A stretch of DNA of 64,000 nucleotides from Dyella_B sp035486915. Its GTDB lineage: Bacteria; Pseudomonadota; Gammaproteobacteria; Xanthomonadales; Rhodanobacteraceae. Under the pieces are notes generated by a model that did no database searches, was not told the origin of the DNA, and worked only from the letters and a program-made list of their open reading frames with translations. The stretch spans positions 38,587 through 102,586 of the forward strand of contig NZ_DATHMR010000015.1 of assembly GCF_035486915.1 (NCBI RefSeq), given 5' to 3'. Positions within the stretch are counted from its first letter, which is position 1. Every line of letters begins with the position of its first letter. Shown piece after piece: positions 24,966-34,684 of the stretch. Position numbers and translations under genes: made by a program.

Positions 24966-27536
24966 ATGAGCCAAGACGAACTTTCGTTACACACCCCTTT
25001 AATGCGTCAGTACCTCGGGGCAAAAGCCGCACACCCGGACGTGCTGCTGTTTTTCCGCATGGGCGACTTCTACGAGCTTTTCTACGATGACGCGCGTAAG
25101 GCCGCGCGATTGCTAGACATTACGCTCACGCAACGCGGTCAATCGGCAGGTCAACCCATCCCGATGGCAGGTGTGCCGTATCACGCTGTGGAGAACTACC
25201 TGGCCAAGCTGGTGCGTCTGGGCGAGTCGGTGGCGATTTGCGAGCAGATCGGCGATCCGGCGTTAGCGAAGGGGCCGGTGGAACGCAAGGTGGTGCGCAT
25301 CGTCACGCCGGGTACGGTGACGGATGCGGCATTGCTGGAAGAGCGTCGCGACAACCTTCTGCTCGCCATCGCGGCGGGATCGCATGGCAGCTACGGCCTT
25401 GCCTGGGTCGATTTGTCCAGCGGCCGCTTTTTGCTGAGCGAAGTACCGAATGCTGAAGCACTTGCCGCAGAGCTTGCACGATTGCAGCCCGCCGAAACGC
25501 TGGTTGGCGAAGATGTCATTTGGCCAAAGCTGGTCAGTTCCCTGCCCGGTTTGCGCAAACGTCCGCCGTGGCACTTCGACAGCGATGCTGCCCGGCGCGA
25601 ATTGAATCGCTTCTTCCGCACGCGCGATCTCGGCGGCTTCGGCGTCGACAACATGCCCTTTGCGATTGCCGCCGCCGGCTGCCTGCTCGGCTACGTGGAA
25701 GAAACGCAGAAGAGCGCGCTCCCGCATCTTTCCGGTATGGCGGTGGAAAGCGCAAGCGAGACGATTGCGCTGGATGCGGCGACGCGACGCAATCTGGAAC
25801 TGGACACACATCCGAGCGGTCGTACCGAACACACGCTGCTTGGCGTGCTCGATGAAACCGTCACGCCGATGGGCGCGCGCTTGATGCGGCGTTGGCTGAA
25901 TCGCCCGCTTCGCTCGCGCGAAACACTGCGCCGCCGTCATCAGGCGATCGGTGCATTGATTGAAACGCGTCGCTATGAGGATCTTCGCGATCAGCTACGC
26001 GGCATTGGCGATCTGGAGCGTATTCTCGCCCGCATTGCACTGCGTTCGGCACGTCCGCGCGATCTTTCCACCTTGCGCGATGGTCTTGCGGCTGCGCCGG
26101 CGCTGCGCGAATCCATTGCGTCGGTGGATAGCCCGCTGTTGCATTCGCTGGTCGACGGGATCGGCGATCACGCTGCGACAGCGGAGCTGTTAACAAAGGC
26201 CATCGTGGCGCAACCACCCGTGTTGCTGCGTGATGGCGGTATCGTCGCTGACAGCTACGACGCGGAGCTGGACGAGCTCCGTCGTCTGTCTACGCACGCC
26301 GATCAATACCTCGTCGAACTCGAAGAACGCGAAAAAGCCGCTAGCGGCATTCCTACGCTCAAAGTGGGCTACAACCGCGTGCATGGTTATTACATCGAGA
26401 TCAGCAAGGCGCAATCGGAAAAGGCGCCCACGCATTACACGCGTCGCCAGACAACGAAAAATGCCGAGCGCTACATCACGGAAGAACTAAAAACGTTCGA
26501 AGACAAAGTGCTATCCGCCAAGGAACGTTCGCTGATGCGCGAACGTGCTTTGTACGAAGCACTGCTCGACACGTTGACCGAGCACCTTGAACCACTCAAG
26601 CATGCCGCCAACGCCATCGCCGAACTCGACGTGCTGTGCACACTCGCCGAACGTGCCGAAGCGTTGGACTGGAATGCACCAGAGCTGGCCGACGTCGCGG
26701 GCATCGCGATCGAGCGTGGTCGCCATCCTGTGGTGGAGAAGGTTCGCGAGGAGCCGTTCGAACCAAACGATATCGCACTGGGCGAAGATCGACGCATGTT
26801 GGTGATTACCGGCCCGAACATGGGCGGCAAATCCACCTACATGCGACAGAATGCTTTGATCGTCCTGCTCGCGCACATTGGCAGTTACGTGCCGGCCGCG
26901 AGCGCAGTGATCGGCCCGATCGATCGCATCTTTACGCGCATTGGCGCGGGCGATGATTTGTCACGCGGCCAATCCACCTTCATGGTAGAGATGAGCGAGA
27001 CGGCAAACATCCTTCACAACGCCAGTCCGCAGAGTCTGGTGTTGATGGACGAAGTCGGCCGTGGTACCAGCACTTACGATGGTCTCGCCCTCGCTCGCGC
27101 CGCCGCGGTGCACCTTGCAGCAACGAGTCGCGCTTACACGCTATTCGCAACGCACTATTTCGAATTGACGGAACTTGCTTCCGAATACTCCACCATTGCC
27201 AACGTACATCTGGATGCCGTCGAGTATGGCGATCAACTGGTCTTCATGCATGCCGTAAAGGAAGGTCCCGCAAATCGCAGCTTTGGCTTGCAAGTAGCTG
27301 CGCTGGCAGGCTTGCCCAAATCGGTGATTGCAGATGCGCGACGCACGCTGGCGGAACTCGAACGAGGCATGCACGCCCATGTTGCTGCGCCCGCCGCAGC
27401 GCCTTCTTCTCCGCAACTCGGGCTGTTCGCTGCGGCGCCTTCCGTTGTCGAACGCGAACTTGAAGGCATGGACCTCGATGCAATGTCGCCGCGCGAAGCA
27501 CTTGAGGCGCTGTATCGCCTCAAATCGCTTTCGTAA
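24966..27536 (+). CDS. mutS: DNA mismatch repair protein MutS
   Basis: 856 residues (E. coli 853). The mismatch-probing Phe-x-Glu is Phe35-Glu37 in GDFYELFYDD; the Walker A GPNMGGKS is at 616-623, followed by SRGQSTFMVEMSETANIL and the VLMDEVGRGTSTYDG Walker B/signature. The tail DAMSPREALEALYRLKSLS is the tetramerisation segment. It recognises mismatches and recruits MutL. Divergent from pncC with an 88-base gap. Confidence 0.98.
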   Translation: MSQDELSLHTPLMRQYLGAKAAHPDVLLFFRMGDFYELFYDDARKAARLLDITLTQRGQSAGQPIPMAGVPYHAVENYLAKLVRLGESVAICEQIGDPALAKGPVERKVVRIVTPGTVTDAALLEERRDNLLLAIAAGSHGSYGLAWVDLSSGRFLLSEVPNAEALAAELARLQPAETLVGEDVIWPKLVSSLPGLRKRPPWHFDSDAARRELNRFFRTRDLGGFGVDNMPFAIAAAGCLLGYVEETQKSALPHLSGMAVESASETIALDAATRRNLELDTHPSGRTEHTLLGVLDETVTPMGARLMRRWLNRPLRSRETLRRRHQAIGALIETRRYEDLRDQLRGIGDLERILARIALRSARPRDLSTLRDGLAAAPALRESIASVDSPLLHSLVDGIGDHAATAELLTKAIVAQPPVLLRDGGIVADSYDAELDELRRLSTHADQYLVELEEREKAASGIPTLKVGYNRVHGYYIEISKAQSEKAPTHYTRRQTTKNAERYITEELKTFEDKVLSAKERSLMRERALYEALLDTLTEHLEPLKHAANAIAELDVLCTLAERAEALDWNAPELADVAGIAIERGRHPVVEKVREEPFEPNDIALGEDRRMLVITGPNMGGKSTYMRQNALIVLLAHIGSYVPAASAVIGPIDRIFTRIGAGDDLSRGQSTFMVEMSETANILHNASPQSLVLMDEVGRGTSTYDGLALARAAAVHLAATSRAYTLFATHYFELTELASEYSTIANVHLDAVEYGDQLVFMHAVKEGPANRSFGLQVAALAGLPKSVIADARRTLAELERGMHAHVAAPAAAPSSPQLGLFAAAPSVVERELEGMDLDAMSPREALEALYRLKSLS

Positions 27537-27721
27537 GAGAGATAGCCAAGGACTATGAAAGGGATTGGGAGATTCAAATTCTGTTGGCGTGCTTCATTGC
27601 TTACATTGCTTTAAAAGCCAGCCGCCGCCAGCCAACTTCTTTCCCTGCATACAAACCAAATCTTTCTCAATCAAAACACATTGTCGAAATACGTCACATC
27701 GACATTGAAAAAGCGACAGGC

Positions 27722-27754
27722 AAAAAATCGCCGCAGCGTCCCCTCACTGCGGCG
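27722..27754 (-). terminator. Rho-independent terminator of the response regulator gene
   Basis: An 8-bp perfect stem CGCCGCAG / CTGCGGCG with a 10-base loop is followed, on the minus strand, by six Ts. It lies 60 bases beyond the response-regulator stop. The remaining part of the mutS-response regulator gap (27537-27720) shows nothing recognisable. Confidence 0.8.
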
Positions 27755-27814
27755 TTTCCGTCTGAAGTCAGGCGGTACCTTGGGCTTTACTTGAACGCTA
27801 TCTGCAGCACAGCC

Positions 27815-28372
27815 CTAGGCGGCCATACCGGAGACGGTGCTACGGATTTCTTCGTAAGGCGTGACGGATGTGGCTGGCACAGGCGTCGGTAGCGGCATGG
27901 GTGCGCGCGCAACAAGGCGACCGGCGCGAACCAGCGCATGAATGCTTTGCTGCACTTCTTTCAAACCGAATGGCTTCTTGATGAAGTCGTCGGCCCCGAA
28001 GCGTTGCACATAGAACTGTTCAGTCGCCTGCTGATTGCCGCTGATCATCACGATCGGAATATGACGCGTGAGCGGATCGTGCTTCAGCGCGCGCAACACA
28101 GCGAAACCGTTGATGCCCGGCAGCACGATGTCGAGAAAGATCAGCTCCGGCTGCTCGGCTTTGGCGATGTCGATGGCGCTCTCGCCATCTACCGCTTTCT
28201 GTACCATGTAACCGTCCTGTCCGAGCATTTTCCCCAGTACGGCCCGGATGGTTGGCGAGTCGTCCACGACCAGCATCCGTGTCCCCAATGCAGCCTGAAG
28301 TTGTCGCCCGTTCGGGGCAGCCTCGGCGGCATGGTTGCCAAGCAGACGCTTGAAGAAATTCATTCCGGTCAT
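27815..28372 (-). CDS. Single-domain response regulator (PilH/CheY-like)
   Basis: 185 residues with one receiver domain (about 31-150): acidic pair Asp37-Asp38, phospho-acceptor Asp81 in IFLDIVLPGING, and Lys in FIKKPFGLKE. A short N-terminal amphipathic MNFFKRLLGNHA extension and a Pro-rich C-terminal tail lack an output domain, so output is by protein contact. PilG/PilH-type twitching regulators are similar in form, but no pil genes are near. AGGGG site favours the ATG at 28372 over a second one 9 bases on. Confidence 0.85.
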   Translation of the reverse strand: MTGMNFFKRLLGNHAAEAAPNGRQLQAALGTRMLVVDDSPTIRAVLGKMLGQDGYMVQKAVDGESAIDIAKAEQPELIFLDIVLPGINGFAVLRALKHDPLTRHIPIVMISGNQQATEQFYVQRFGADDFIKKPFGLKEVQQSIHALVRAGRLVARAPMPLPTPVPATSVTPYEEIRSTVSGMAA

Positions 28373-28479
28373 GATGTACCCCTAAATCCACTGCGACTTC
28401 CGCGGCTCTCATGATTTTTGAGAGCCCTCTTTTGGAAGCATATTCACGCAGTTTCATGCGAATTTCTGAGATGTGCTGC

Positions 28480-28893
28480 TCATGAGGAATCCTTAAGCCG
28501 TCGCAATTCTCGACGTTGCTGCTTGTTTGGACGTTTGGGGGGACGATTCAACCCCGCTCCACTCAAGCGTCGCTGCTCTCTTATTTGCTCGCGCGAAACC
28601 TTGCTTTCATCGGTTTCACGGTACAGCGTCTGAGCGACAGCAGCCGGTCCGCGAACTTCCGAAAGTGCCAGGATTTCCAGCTCCAAACGCTCTTCACCAC
28701 GGGTCAAACGGATACGATCGCCCATATGCACCGCCTTGGAAGGCTTGCAGCCGGCATCGTTCACATCGACCTTGCCGCCTTCGATCGCCTGCTTGGCCAT
28801 GCTGCGGGTCTTATACATGCGGGCAGCCCAAAGCCACACATCGGCCCGGACGTCCTTCTGTTCTTCGTTCGTTGTGTGTTTCATCGGTGGCAT
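28480..28893 (-). CDS. hslR: Heat-shock protein 15, S4-domain RNA-binding protein
   Basis: 137 residues (E. coli Hsp15 has 133). S4 domain: VRADVWLWAARMYKTRSMAKQAIEGGKVDVN, then a basic tail (RPPKRPNKQQRRELRRL). Hsp15 binds free 50S subunits carrying nascent peptide-tRNA, recycling them after heat stress. The start is ATG 28893 or 28884; neither has a strong SD. The frame stays open upstream but that extension is antisense to the TRIC gene and is not coding. Head-to-head with the TRIC gene, 90 bases apart. Confidence 0.9.
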   Translation of the reverse strand: MPPMKHTTNEEQKDVRADVWLWAARMYKTRSMAKQAIEGGKVDVNDAGCKPSKAVHMGDRIRLTRGEERLELEILALSEVRGPAAVAQTLYRETDESKVSREQIREQRRLSGAGLNRPPKRPNKQQRRELRRLKDSS

Positions 28894-28983
28894 TATCGAA
28901 TCAGAGGCGATCGGGTGCATGGCGACTTCAAGCCCCACTATGCTTGCGCAGGCCTGACGGAATCCAGTGCACAGGGGAACAGC

Positions 28984-29592
28984 ATGCTTCTGTATCTGCT
29001 CGATCTGATTGGCGTAGCGGTGTTTGCGGTGAGCGGCGTACTCGCCGCGTCGCGTTCGGGCATGGACCTGCTGGGCGGCCTGGCGCTGGCCGCACTCACG
29101 GCCATCGGCGGCGGTACGTTGCGCGATGTGCTGCTCAATCGCCATCCGATTTTCTGGATTCGCGATGCGCGATATCTCTGGGTGATTCTTGTCGCCGCAT
29201 TGCTCACGATGGCTTACATCAGCTTCTTTCCGCCCCCCGTTTATAGCTTGCTGATCGCTGACGGCTTGGGGCTTGCGCTGTTCGCCATCAGCGGCGCGCA
29301 AATTGCCGAGGCCGACAAACATTCACCGTTGATCGTCATCTTGATGGGTGCGATGACAGGCACCGCCGGCGGCATGTTGCGCGATGTGATGAGTGTACGT
29401 GTGCCGATGATCTTCGAGCAGGATTTATACGCGACGGCGGCCATCGCAGGCATCGCGGTGTATCTGATACTGCAGAAGCTCGGTTTGCCACGCACGGTCG
29501 CGGTCAGCGCAGGTGTGCTGGCGATTCTCGCGTTGCGTATTGCCGCCGTCGTGTTTGGATGGCATCTGCCGCGGTTGCATGCGATGCATTAA
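28984..29592 (+). CDS. TRIC-type cation channel family protein (YicG-like)
   Basis: 202 residues, about seven transmembrane helices in two related halves: VAVFAVSGVLAASRSGMDLLGG with GGGTLRDVLLNR in the first, and LALFAISGAQIAE with AGGMLRDVMSVRVPMI in the second. Such duplicated GGGxxRD halves define the bacterial TRIC/UPF0126 trimeric cation channels. ATG 28984 follows GGGGA. Its TAA stop shares bases with the stop of the convergent AEC transporter gene. Confidence 0.9.
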   Translation: MLLYLLDLIGVAVFAVSGVLAASRSGMDLLGGLALAALTAIGGGTLRDVLLNRHPIFWIRDARYLWVILVAALLTMAYISFFPPPVYSLLIADGLGLALFAISGAQIAEADKHSPLIVILMGAMTGTAGGMLRDVMSVRVPMIFEQDLYATAAIAGIAVYLILQKLGLPRTVAVSAGVLAILALRIAAVVFGWHLPRLHAMH

Positions 29593-30494
29593 CTCGCAGG
29601 CAGCCACTGATTTCCCAACGGAATCATGATCAGCGACAACACGATGCCGGCGCCAAGTATGGCGTTAGCAAGTTGAGGATCGAGGTCATATTCATCGGCG
29701 AGAATGGCGGCAGAAATCATCGGTGCCATCGCCGCTTGCAACACACCCACAGTCAGCACCAAACCGCCCACACCGAGTGAGCGCCCCATCAGCAAGCAAA
29801 GGCACGGCGCAATAAAAAGCTTCCAGCCAAGCCCTACGCCAAGCGCACCCGCCTGCCCTTGCTCCAAACCAAAGCGAAATTGCATACCCACAGAGAACAG
29901 GGCTAACGGCGTAAGCGTTGCACCCAGCGGCGCGAGCACGCCATGCACGGCGCTGGGCCAACCGCCCATCATGCCGACAAAGATGCCAACGATCAGCGCG
30001 ACAAAGGCGGGAAAGGTGAGGATACGTTGCACAATCATCCCGGCACTCGCGCTGCGACCGGCGTAAATCGAAGCAACCATCACGCCAGCAGAGGCAAGCA
30101 ACGGAAAAGTTCCGAGTTGATCGGCGACAACGGCGAGTGAAAGTCCCGCTTGTCCGTGCAAGGCCATCAACATCGGATAACCCATGAATGACGTGTTGCC
30201 CAGTCCGCAAACGAGCGTCATCGCACCAATGCGTTGGCGTGACCAGCCTAGACGTGGGCCGATTAAGGCAAATAACAGCCATGCACCGAAGAACGTGACA
30301 ACCATGGATGCCACGGGAAACCACAGCTGCGTATTGAATTTGACCTGCGGAATCAGATCGAGCACGAGCGCGGGCAGCGCGACGTTGATCACCCACCAGT
30401 TGATGCCAGGCACGATGCCCGCGGGTGGGTTCGCCCACCGCTTCACCGCGATGCCCAACACCAGGCAGGCGAACAGGAGAATCAGCGCGCTCAT
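29589..30494 (-). CDS. AEC-family (auxin efflux carrier-like) transporter
   Basis: 301 residues with about ten hydrophobic helices in the bile/arsenite/riboflavin-type fold; starts MSALILLFACLVLGIAVKRWANPP and has the NTSFMGYPMLMALHG crossover typical of AEC permeases. They export organic anions or small organic acids; substrate unknown. Convergent stop overlap with the TRIC gene (TTAA). A strong terminator sits just upstream, at the end of the htpG transcript. Confidence 0.85.
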   Translation of the reverse strand: MSALILLFACLVLGIAVKRWANPPAGIVPGINWWVINVALPALVLDLIPQVKFNTQLWFPVASMVVTFFGAWLLFALIGPRLGWSRQRIGAMTLVCGLGNTSFMGYPMLMALHGQAGLSLAVVADQLGTFPLLASAGVMVASIYAGRSASAGMIVQRILTFPAFVALIVGIFVGMMGGWPSAVHGVLAPLGATLTPLALFSVGMQFRFGLEQGQAGALGVGLGWKLFIAPCLCLLMGRSLGVGGLVLTVGVLQAAMAPMISAAILADEYDLDPQLANAILGAGIVLSLIMIPLGNQWLPAS

Positions 30495-30508
30495 GGATAC
30501 CCTTCAAC

Positions 30509-30539
30509 AAAAAGGCGGCCGCAGTATAGCGGCCGCCTT
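30509..30539 (-). terminator. Rho-independent terminator between htpG and the AEC gene
   Basis: On the minus strand an 11-bp perfect stem (AAGGCGGCCGC / GCGGCCGCCTT) with a 6-base loop is followed by a T-run, 14 bases before the AEC start codon. It ends the htpG transcript; the short distance to the next gene could also make it an attenuator for the AEC gene. Confidence 0.85.
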
Positions 30540-30600
30540 GATCGAGTATCTCAGTGAGTTGGCTTGACAATCGCTAGCTAAAGCCAACCAGCCCTTGTTT

Positions 30601-30638
30601 TTGCTCGTCATTCCGGCGAAGGCCGGAATGACGAGCAA
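30601..30638. repeat. 17-bp perfect inverted repeat, REP/MITE-like
   Basis: TTGCTCGTCATTCCGGC pairs perfectly with its complement around a GAAG loop, just after htpG. The GTCATTCCGGC core is of the type seen in dispersed intergenic palindromes in proteobacteria. No T-run follows directly, and a better terminator is located further downstream. Confidence 0.7.
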
Positions 30639-30674
30639 GGGACTACGCATCGCGCGATGCTTTTGCCAGCCGCC

Positions 30675-32543
30675 TTAACCCAGCAACACGCGATTCATGC
30701 GCTGTACGAAGGCAGCCGGATCGGGAAGCTGCGCACCGGCGGCAATCTCGGCCTGCTCCAACAGAAGACTGGCCAAATCCTTCGCCTTAGCCTGATCACC
30801 TTCCGCTTCCACGCGCTTCAACAAGGGATGCTGCGGATTGATCTCCAGCGTCGGCTTGCTGTCGGGCATATCGTGTCCAGCTTCGCGCAGCAAGCGGGCC
30901 AGATGCGGTGCCATTTCATAATCGGACAACGCCAGGCAGGACGGTGAATCGGTAAGACGTGCAGACACCTTCACGTCCGCAACGCGATCACCGAGCAGTT
31001 CCTTGAGTTTCCTCAACAGTGGTTCGGCGGCTTTGCTTGCCTCTTCCTGCTGTTTCTTGCCTTCGTCATCCAGCGGCAAGTCGCCCTTCGCGACGTTGCG
31101 CAGCTTCTTGCCTGCGTACTCGTGCAGGCTGCCCAGCATCCATTCGTCGATGCGATCGGACATCAACAGCACTTCAACGCCTTTGGCCTTGAATGCTTCC
31201 AACTGCGGGCTGCCCAATGCCGCAGCGTAGCTATCGGCAGTGATGTACCAGATGGTGTCCTGATCCACAGGCATGCGGCTGATGTAATCGTCCAGCGACA
31301 CTTTTTGCGCGCTGCCGTCGCCCTTGGTGGAGGCAAAACGAAGCAGCTTCGCGATACGTTCGCGATTGGCCTGATCCTCACCAATGCCTTCCTTGAGTGT
31401 ATTGCCGAACGCCTTGTAGAACGTCTCGAATTTCTCAGGTTCGTCTTTGGCCAGTTTCTCGATCAGATCCAGCACGCGCTTGACGCATGCCGACTTGATG
31501 CGCTCCAACTGACGATTGTGCTGAAGGATCTCGCGGCTGACGTTGAGCGGAAGATCGTCCGCATCCACCACACCGCGAACGAAGCGTAGGTAGTTGGGCA
31601 GCAATTCTTCTGCCGCATCCATGATGAAAACGCGCTTGATGTAGAGCTTCAGTCCCTTACGCTCGTCGCGACCACCCATCATCAACTCAAACGGCGGCTG
31701 CGAAGGAATGTAGAGCAACGTAGTGAAGCTCTGGCTACCTTCGACGCGGTTATGCGTCCAGGCCAGCGCGTCGTTGAAATCGTGGCCGAGCGTTTTATAG
31801 AAGCTCTGATAGTCCTCGTCGCTGATCTCGCTCTTGGGTTTGGTCCACAGCGCCGAGGCGTCGTTGACGGTTTCCCACTCGTCCGTCGGCTTGTCGTCTT
31901 GCTCGATCGGCATGCGAATCGGGAAGGCGACGTGATCGGAATAGCGTGTGATGAGCGAACGCAATTGCCAGCGTTTGAGGAATTCGTCTTCCTCGGGTTT
32001 CAGGTGGAGCACCACGGCGGTGCCGCGTTCCGGCAGATCGATCTGTTCCAGCGAATATTCGCCTTTGCCATCGCTCTCCCATTTCACACCATCGCCAGCA
32101 GGCGCACCGGCACGACGGCTCAGCACCGTCACCTTGTCGGCAACTACGAAGGCCGAATAGAAACCTACGCCGAACTGGCCGATCAGGCGGGCGTCGCTCT
32201 TTTGCTCATGGCTCATCGCTTCCAGAAAGCGGCGCGTGCCGGAGCTGGCGATGGTGCCGATGTTGGCGACGACTTCATCGCGCGTCATGCCGATGCCGTT
32301 GTCGCGCACGGTAATGGTGCGAGCCTGCGGGTCCCAGCTCACATCGATATGCAGCTCGGCATCGCCCGATAGCAGCTCGGGTTTGGCGATGGATTCAAAA
32401 CGAAGCTTGTCGCAGGCATCTGAAGCATTGGAGATCAGCTCACGCAGGAAAATTTCCTTGTGCGAATACAAGGAGTGCGTGACCAGGTGCAAAACCTGTG
32501 CGACTTCGGCTTCGAATTTGCGGGTTTCAACGGGTGCGGTCAT
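30675..32543 (-). CDS. htpG: Molecular chaperone HtpG (Hsp90)
   Basis: 622 residues (E. coli 624). GHKL ATPase domain at the N-terminus: FLRELISNASDACDKLR, DNGIGMTRDEVVANIGTIA SSGT and GQFGVGFYSAFVVA; middle domain RVFIMDAAEELLPNYLRFVRGVVD; C-terminal dimerisation part. It remodels client proteins under heat stress. Divergent from nothing on its strand; next upstream gene, htpX, is on the same strand 96 bases away. Confidence 0.98.
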   Translation of the reverse strand: MTAPVETRKFEAEVAQVLHLVTHSLYSHKEIFLRELISNASDACDKLRFESIAKPELLSGDAELHIDVSWDPQARTITVRDNGIGMTRDEVVANIGTIASSGTRRFLEAMSHEQKSDARLIGQFGVGFYSAFVVADKVTVLSRRAGAPAGDGVKWESDGKGEYSLEQIDLPERGTAVVLHLKPEEDEFLKRWQLRSLITRYSDHVAFPIRMPIEQDDKPTDEWETVNDASALWTKPKSEISDEDYQSFYKTLGHDFNDALAWTHNRVEGSQSFTTLLYIPSQPPFELMMGGRDERKGLKLYIKRVFIMDAAEELLPNYLRFVRGVVDADDLPLNVSREILQHNRQLERIKSACVKRVLDLIEKLAKDEPEKFETFYKAFGNTLKEGIGEDQANRERIAKLLRFASTKGDGSAQKVSLDDYISRMPVDQDTIWYITADSYAAALGSPQLEAFKAKGVEVLLMSDRIDEWMLGSLHEYAGKKLRNVAKGDLPLDDEGKKQQEEASKAAEPLLRKLKELLGDRVADVKVSARLTDSPSCLALSDYEMAPHLARLLREAGHDMPDSKPTLEINPQHPLLKRVEAEGDQAKAKDLASLLLEQAEIAAGAQLPDPAAFVQRMNRVLLG

Positions 32544-32639
32544 ATCGGGATGTCTGGATGTGAGAGCGAAAGGAATAACGCGCTTCCGTCACTCGCTCAC
32601 GCGAACACGACGGAAGCAACCTGGCAAATTCGTTTGTCT

Positions 32640-33536
32640 TTACTGTGCAGCGCTCTGCAACGCAGCGATACGTTCGTCCAGCGGCGGATGGCTCATGAAC
32701 AGGCGTCGCAGACCACTCGCCAACGGACCGGAGATACCGAAGGCGGCCATCGTCTTGGGCAAGGTGCTTTCGCCATGATTGAGCTGTAACCGCTGAAGTG
32801 CGGAAATCATCGCGCCGCGACCGGCCAGATGCGCACCAGCAGCATCCGCGCGGAATTCGCGCCAGCGCGAGAAAGCCATCACGATCATCGAGGCGAACAG
32901 GCCGAAGACGATCTGCAACGCGATCACCGTGAAGAAATAACCAATGCCACCGCCACCGCGGTTGCCGCGGCCACCGGACAACCAGCTGTCGACCAGGCTG
33001 CCAACGATACGCGCGGCAAGAATCACCAGGGTATTCAAAACGCCCTGAATCAGCGCCAGGGTCACCATATCGCCATTGGCAACGTGCCCGATTTCATGAC
33101 CGAGCACGGCCTTGATCTGTTCGCGATCCATCTGCTGCAGCAAACCCGTGCTGACTGCAACGAGCGCGCTGTTCTTGGTCATGCCGGTGGCGAACGCATT
33201 CATTTCCGGTGCGTCATAGATGGCCACTTCGGGCATGCCGATGCCGGCGTTCTGCGCGTGCTGGCGAACGGTTTCCACCAGCCAGCGCTCGGCTTCGTTC
33301 TGCGGCTGATCGATCACCCGCGCGCCAGTGGACATCTTGGCCATCATCTTGGACATAGCCAGCGAAATGAACGAGCCGCCCATGCCGAAGATGGCCGCGA
33401 AGATGAGCAATCCCGTCGTGTTGATGTTACGGCCGTGCATGGCCGCCCACTGATCGACGCCGAAAAGGTGGCAGACGATGCTCAGCAGGAACAGGACGGC
33501 GATATTGGTAAGCAGGAAGAGTGCGATGCGGCGCAT
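32640..33536 (-). CDS. htpX: Membrane zinc protease HtpX
   Basis: 298 residues (E. coli 293). Two N-terminal transmembrane helices (4-26, 41-62), the HEIGH zinc motif at 147-151 and two further membrane stretches around 160-205. It degrades misfolded inner-membrane proteins. It precedes htpG on the same strand, so two heat-shock genes are paired; a sigma-32 promoter was not verified. Divergent from gluQ. Confidence 0.96.
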   Translation of the reverse strand: MRRIALFLLTNIAVLFLLSIVCHLFGVDQWAAMHGRNINTTGLLIFAAIFGMGGSFISLAMSKMMAKMSTGARVIDQPQNEAERWLVETVRQHAQNAGIGMPEVAIYDAPEMNAFATGMTKNSALVAVSTGLLQQMDREQIKAVLGHEIGHVANGDMVTLALIQGVLNTLVILAARIVGSLVDSWLSGGRGNRGGGGIGYFFTVIALQIVFGLFASMIVMAFSRWREFRADAAGAHLAGRGAMISALQRLQLNHGESTLPKTMAAFGISGPLASGLRRLFMSHPPLDERIAALQSAAQ

Positions 33537-33675
33537 AGGTTTCTCTGGTCGGTCACACGGCTGGATATGGTAATCCAGCTGTCAGAGATTCGGGCAAAAG
33601 TCGTTTCTTTCAAGCCTTAAGAGTGTGTTATCGCGTCGATGCCAGAATCCGAGTCAGCTTCCGTAAAATAAGCCG

Positions 33676-34542
33676 ATGACGTATCGCGGACGCTTTGCCC
33701 CCTCCCCGACTGGCCTTTTGCACGCAGGCTCCCTGGCCGCTGCCGTGGGTAGCTGGCTGTGCGCGAAGCATGCGCATGGTCAATGGCTGATACGCATGGA
33801 GGATATCGACCCACCGCGCGAAGTGGCCGGTTCTGCCGCGGCCATCCTCGCAGCGCTACCCGCTTTCGGTTTGGTGGCCGACGCCCCCGTCATCTATCAG
33901 TCATCGCGCGAGGCCGCCTATGACGTGGCATTTAAGCAATTGAAGCAGGCGCAGCTGGTTTTCCCGTGCTGGTGCAGCCGCAGCGACCTGGCCGCGGCCA
34001 ATGGCATTCATCGCGATGGCCGCTGCATCGCCGCTCCCGATCCGCATCGCGCACCCGCATGGCGCATGCGGGTGCCTGACGAAGAAATCACCTTTATCGA
34101 TGCACTGCAGGGCGAACAGCGGCAAAACCTACGCGATGCCGTCGGTGACTTTGTCATTCGACGGGTCGAAGGGTTCTATTCCTACCAGCTGGCCTGTGTC
34201 GTGGATGATGCCTCGCAAGGGATCACCGACGTGGCACGCGGCAGCGACCTACTCGATTCCACGCCACGGCAGATCTGGTTGCAGCGATGCCTTGGTTTGC
34301 CCACACCGCGTTATCTGCACTTGCCGTTGGTGCTGGATGCCGAAGGGCGAAAGCTGTCGAAGTCGGAACGCTCGCTGGAGATCGACGCATCGGACCCGTT
34401 GCCAGCGCTGCGCCGGGCGCTCGCCTTCCTCGCCATCCAGTCAGATCAAAACGCCGTGAATGCAGGGGAATTGCTCGATTCGGCACTGGCGCATTTCGAC
34501 CCGAAAAATTTGCCGCATTGCAGCGGTCATCGCCTGGCATAA
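33676..34542 (+). CDS. gluQ: Glutamyl-Q tRNA(Asp) synthetase
   Basis: 288 residues, a class I GluRS paralogue that lacks the anticodon-binding domain. HIGH-like RFAPSPTGLLHAGSL at 6-20, zinc residues Cys98, Cys100 and Cys117, and KMSKS-like GRKLSKSERSLEI near 228. It attaches glutamate to queuosine-34 of tRNA-Asp. The length is typical (about 290-300). Stands alone, divergent from htpX. Confidence 0.94.
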   Translation: MTYRGRFAPSPTGLLHAGSLAAAVGSWLCAKHAHGQWLIRMEDIDPPREVAGSAAAILAALPAFGLVADAPVIYQSSREAAYDVAFKQLKQAQLVFPCWCSRSDLAAANGIHRDGRCIAAPDPHRAPAWRMRVPDEEITFIDALQGEQRQNLRDAVGDFVIRRVEGFYSYQLACVVDDASQGITDVARGSDLLDSTPRQIWLQRCLGLPTPRYLHLPLVLDAEGRKLSKSERSLEIDASDPLPALRRALAFLAIQSDQNAVNAGELLDSALAHFDPKNLPHCSGHRLA

Positions 34543-34684
34543 CCCGGTATAAAGAACGGTACGCAGCCGTAACATGTTTGCGATACCGGAACCGATATTC
34601 TTTCATGCTGTCTGCGTATAACCCCATTTTTTCGCGCCATATGGCACGAAGACTTCCCACGTAGACATTCAAGGAGATCAGGTC

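Noticed and set aside
28894..29322. N-terminal extension of the Hsp15 frame
   Set aside because: Lies antisense to the TRIC channel gene; the protein without it matches the family length.
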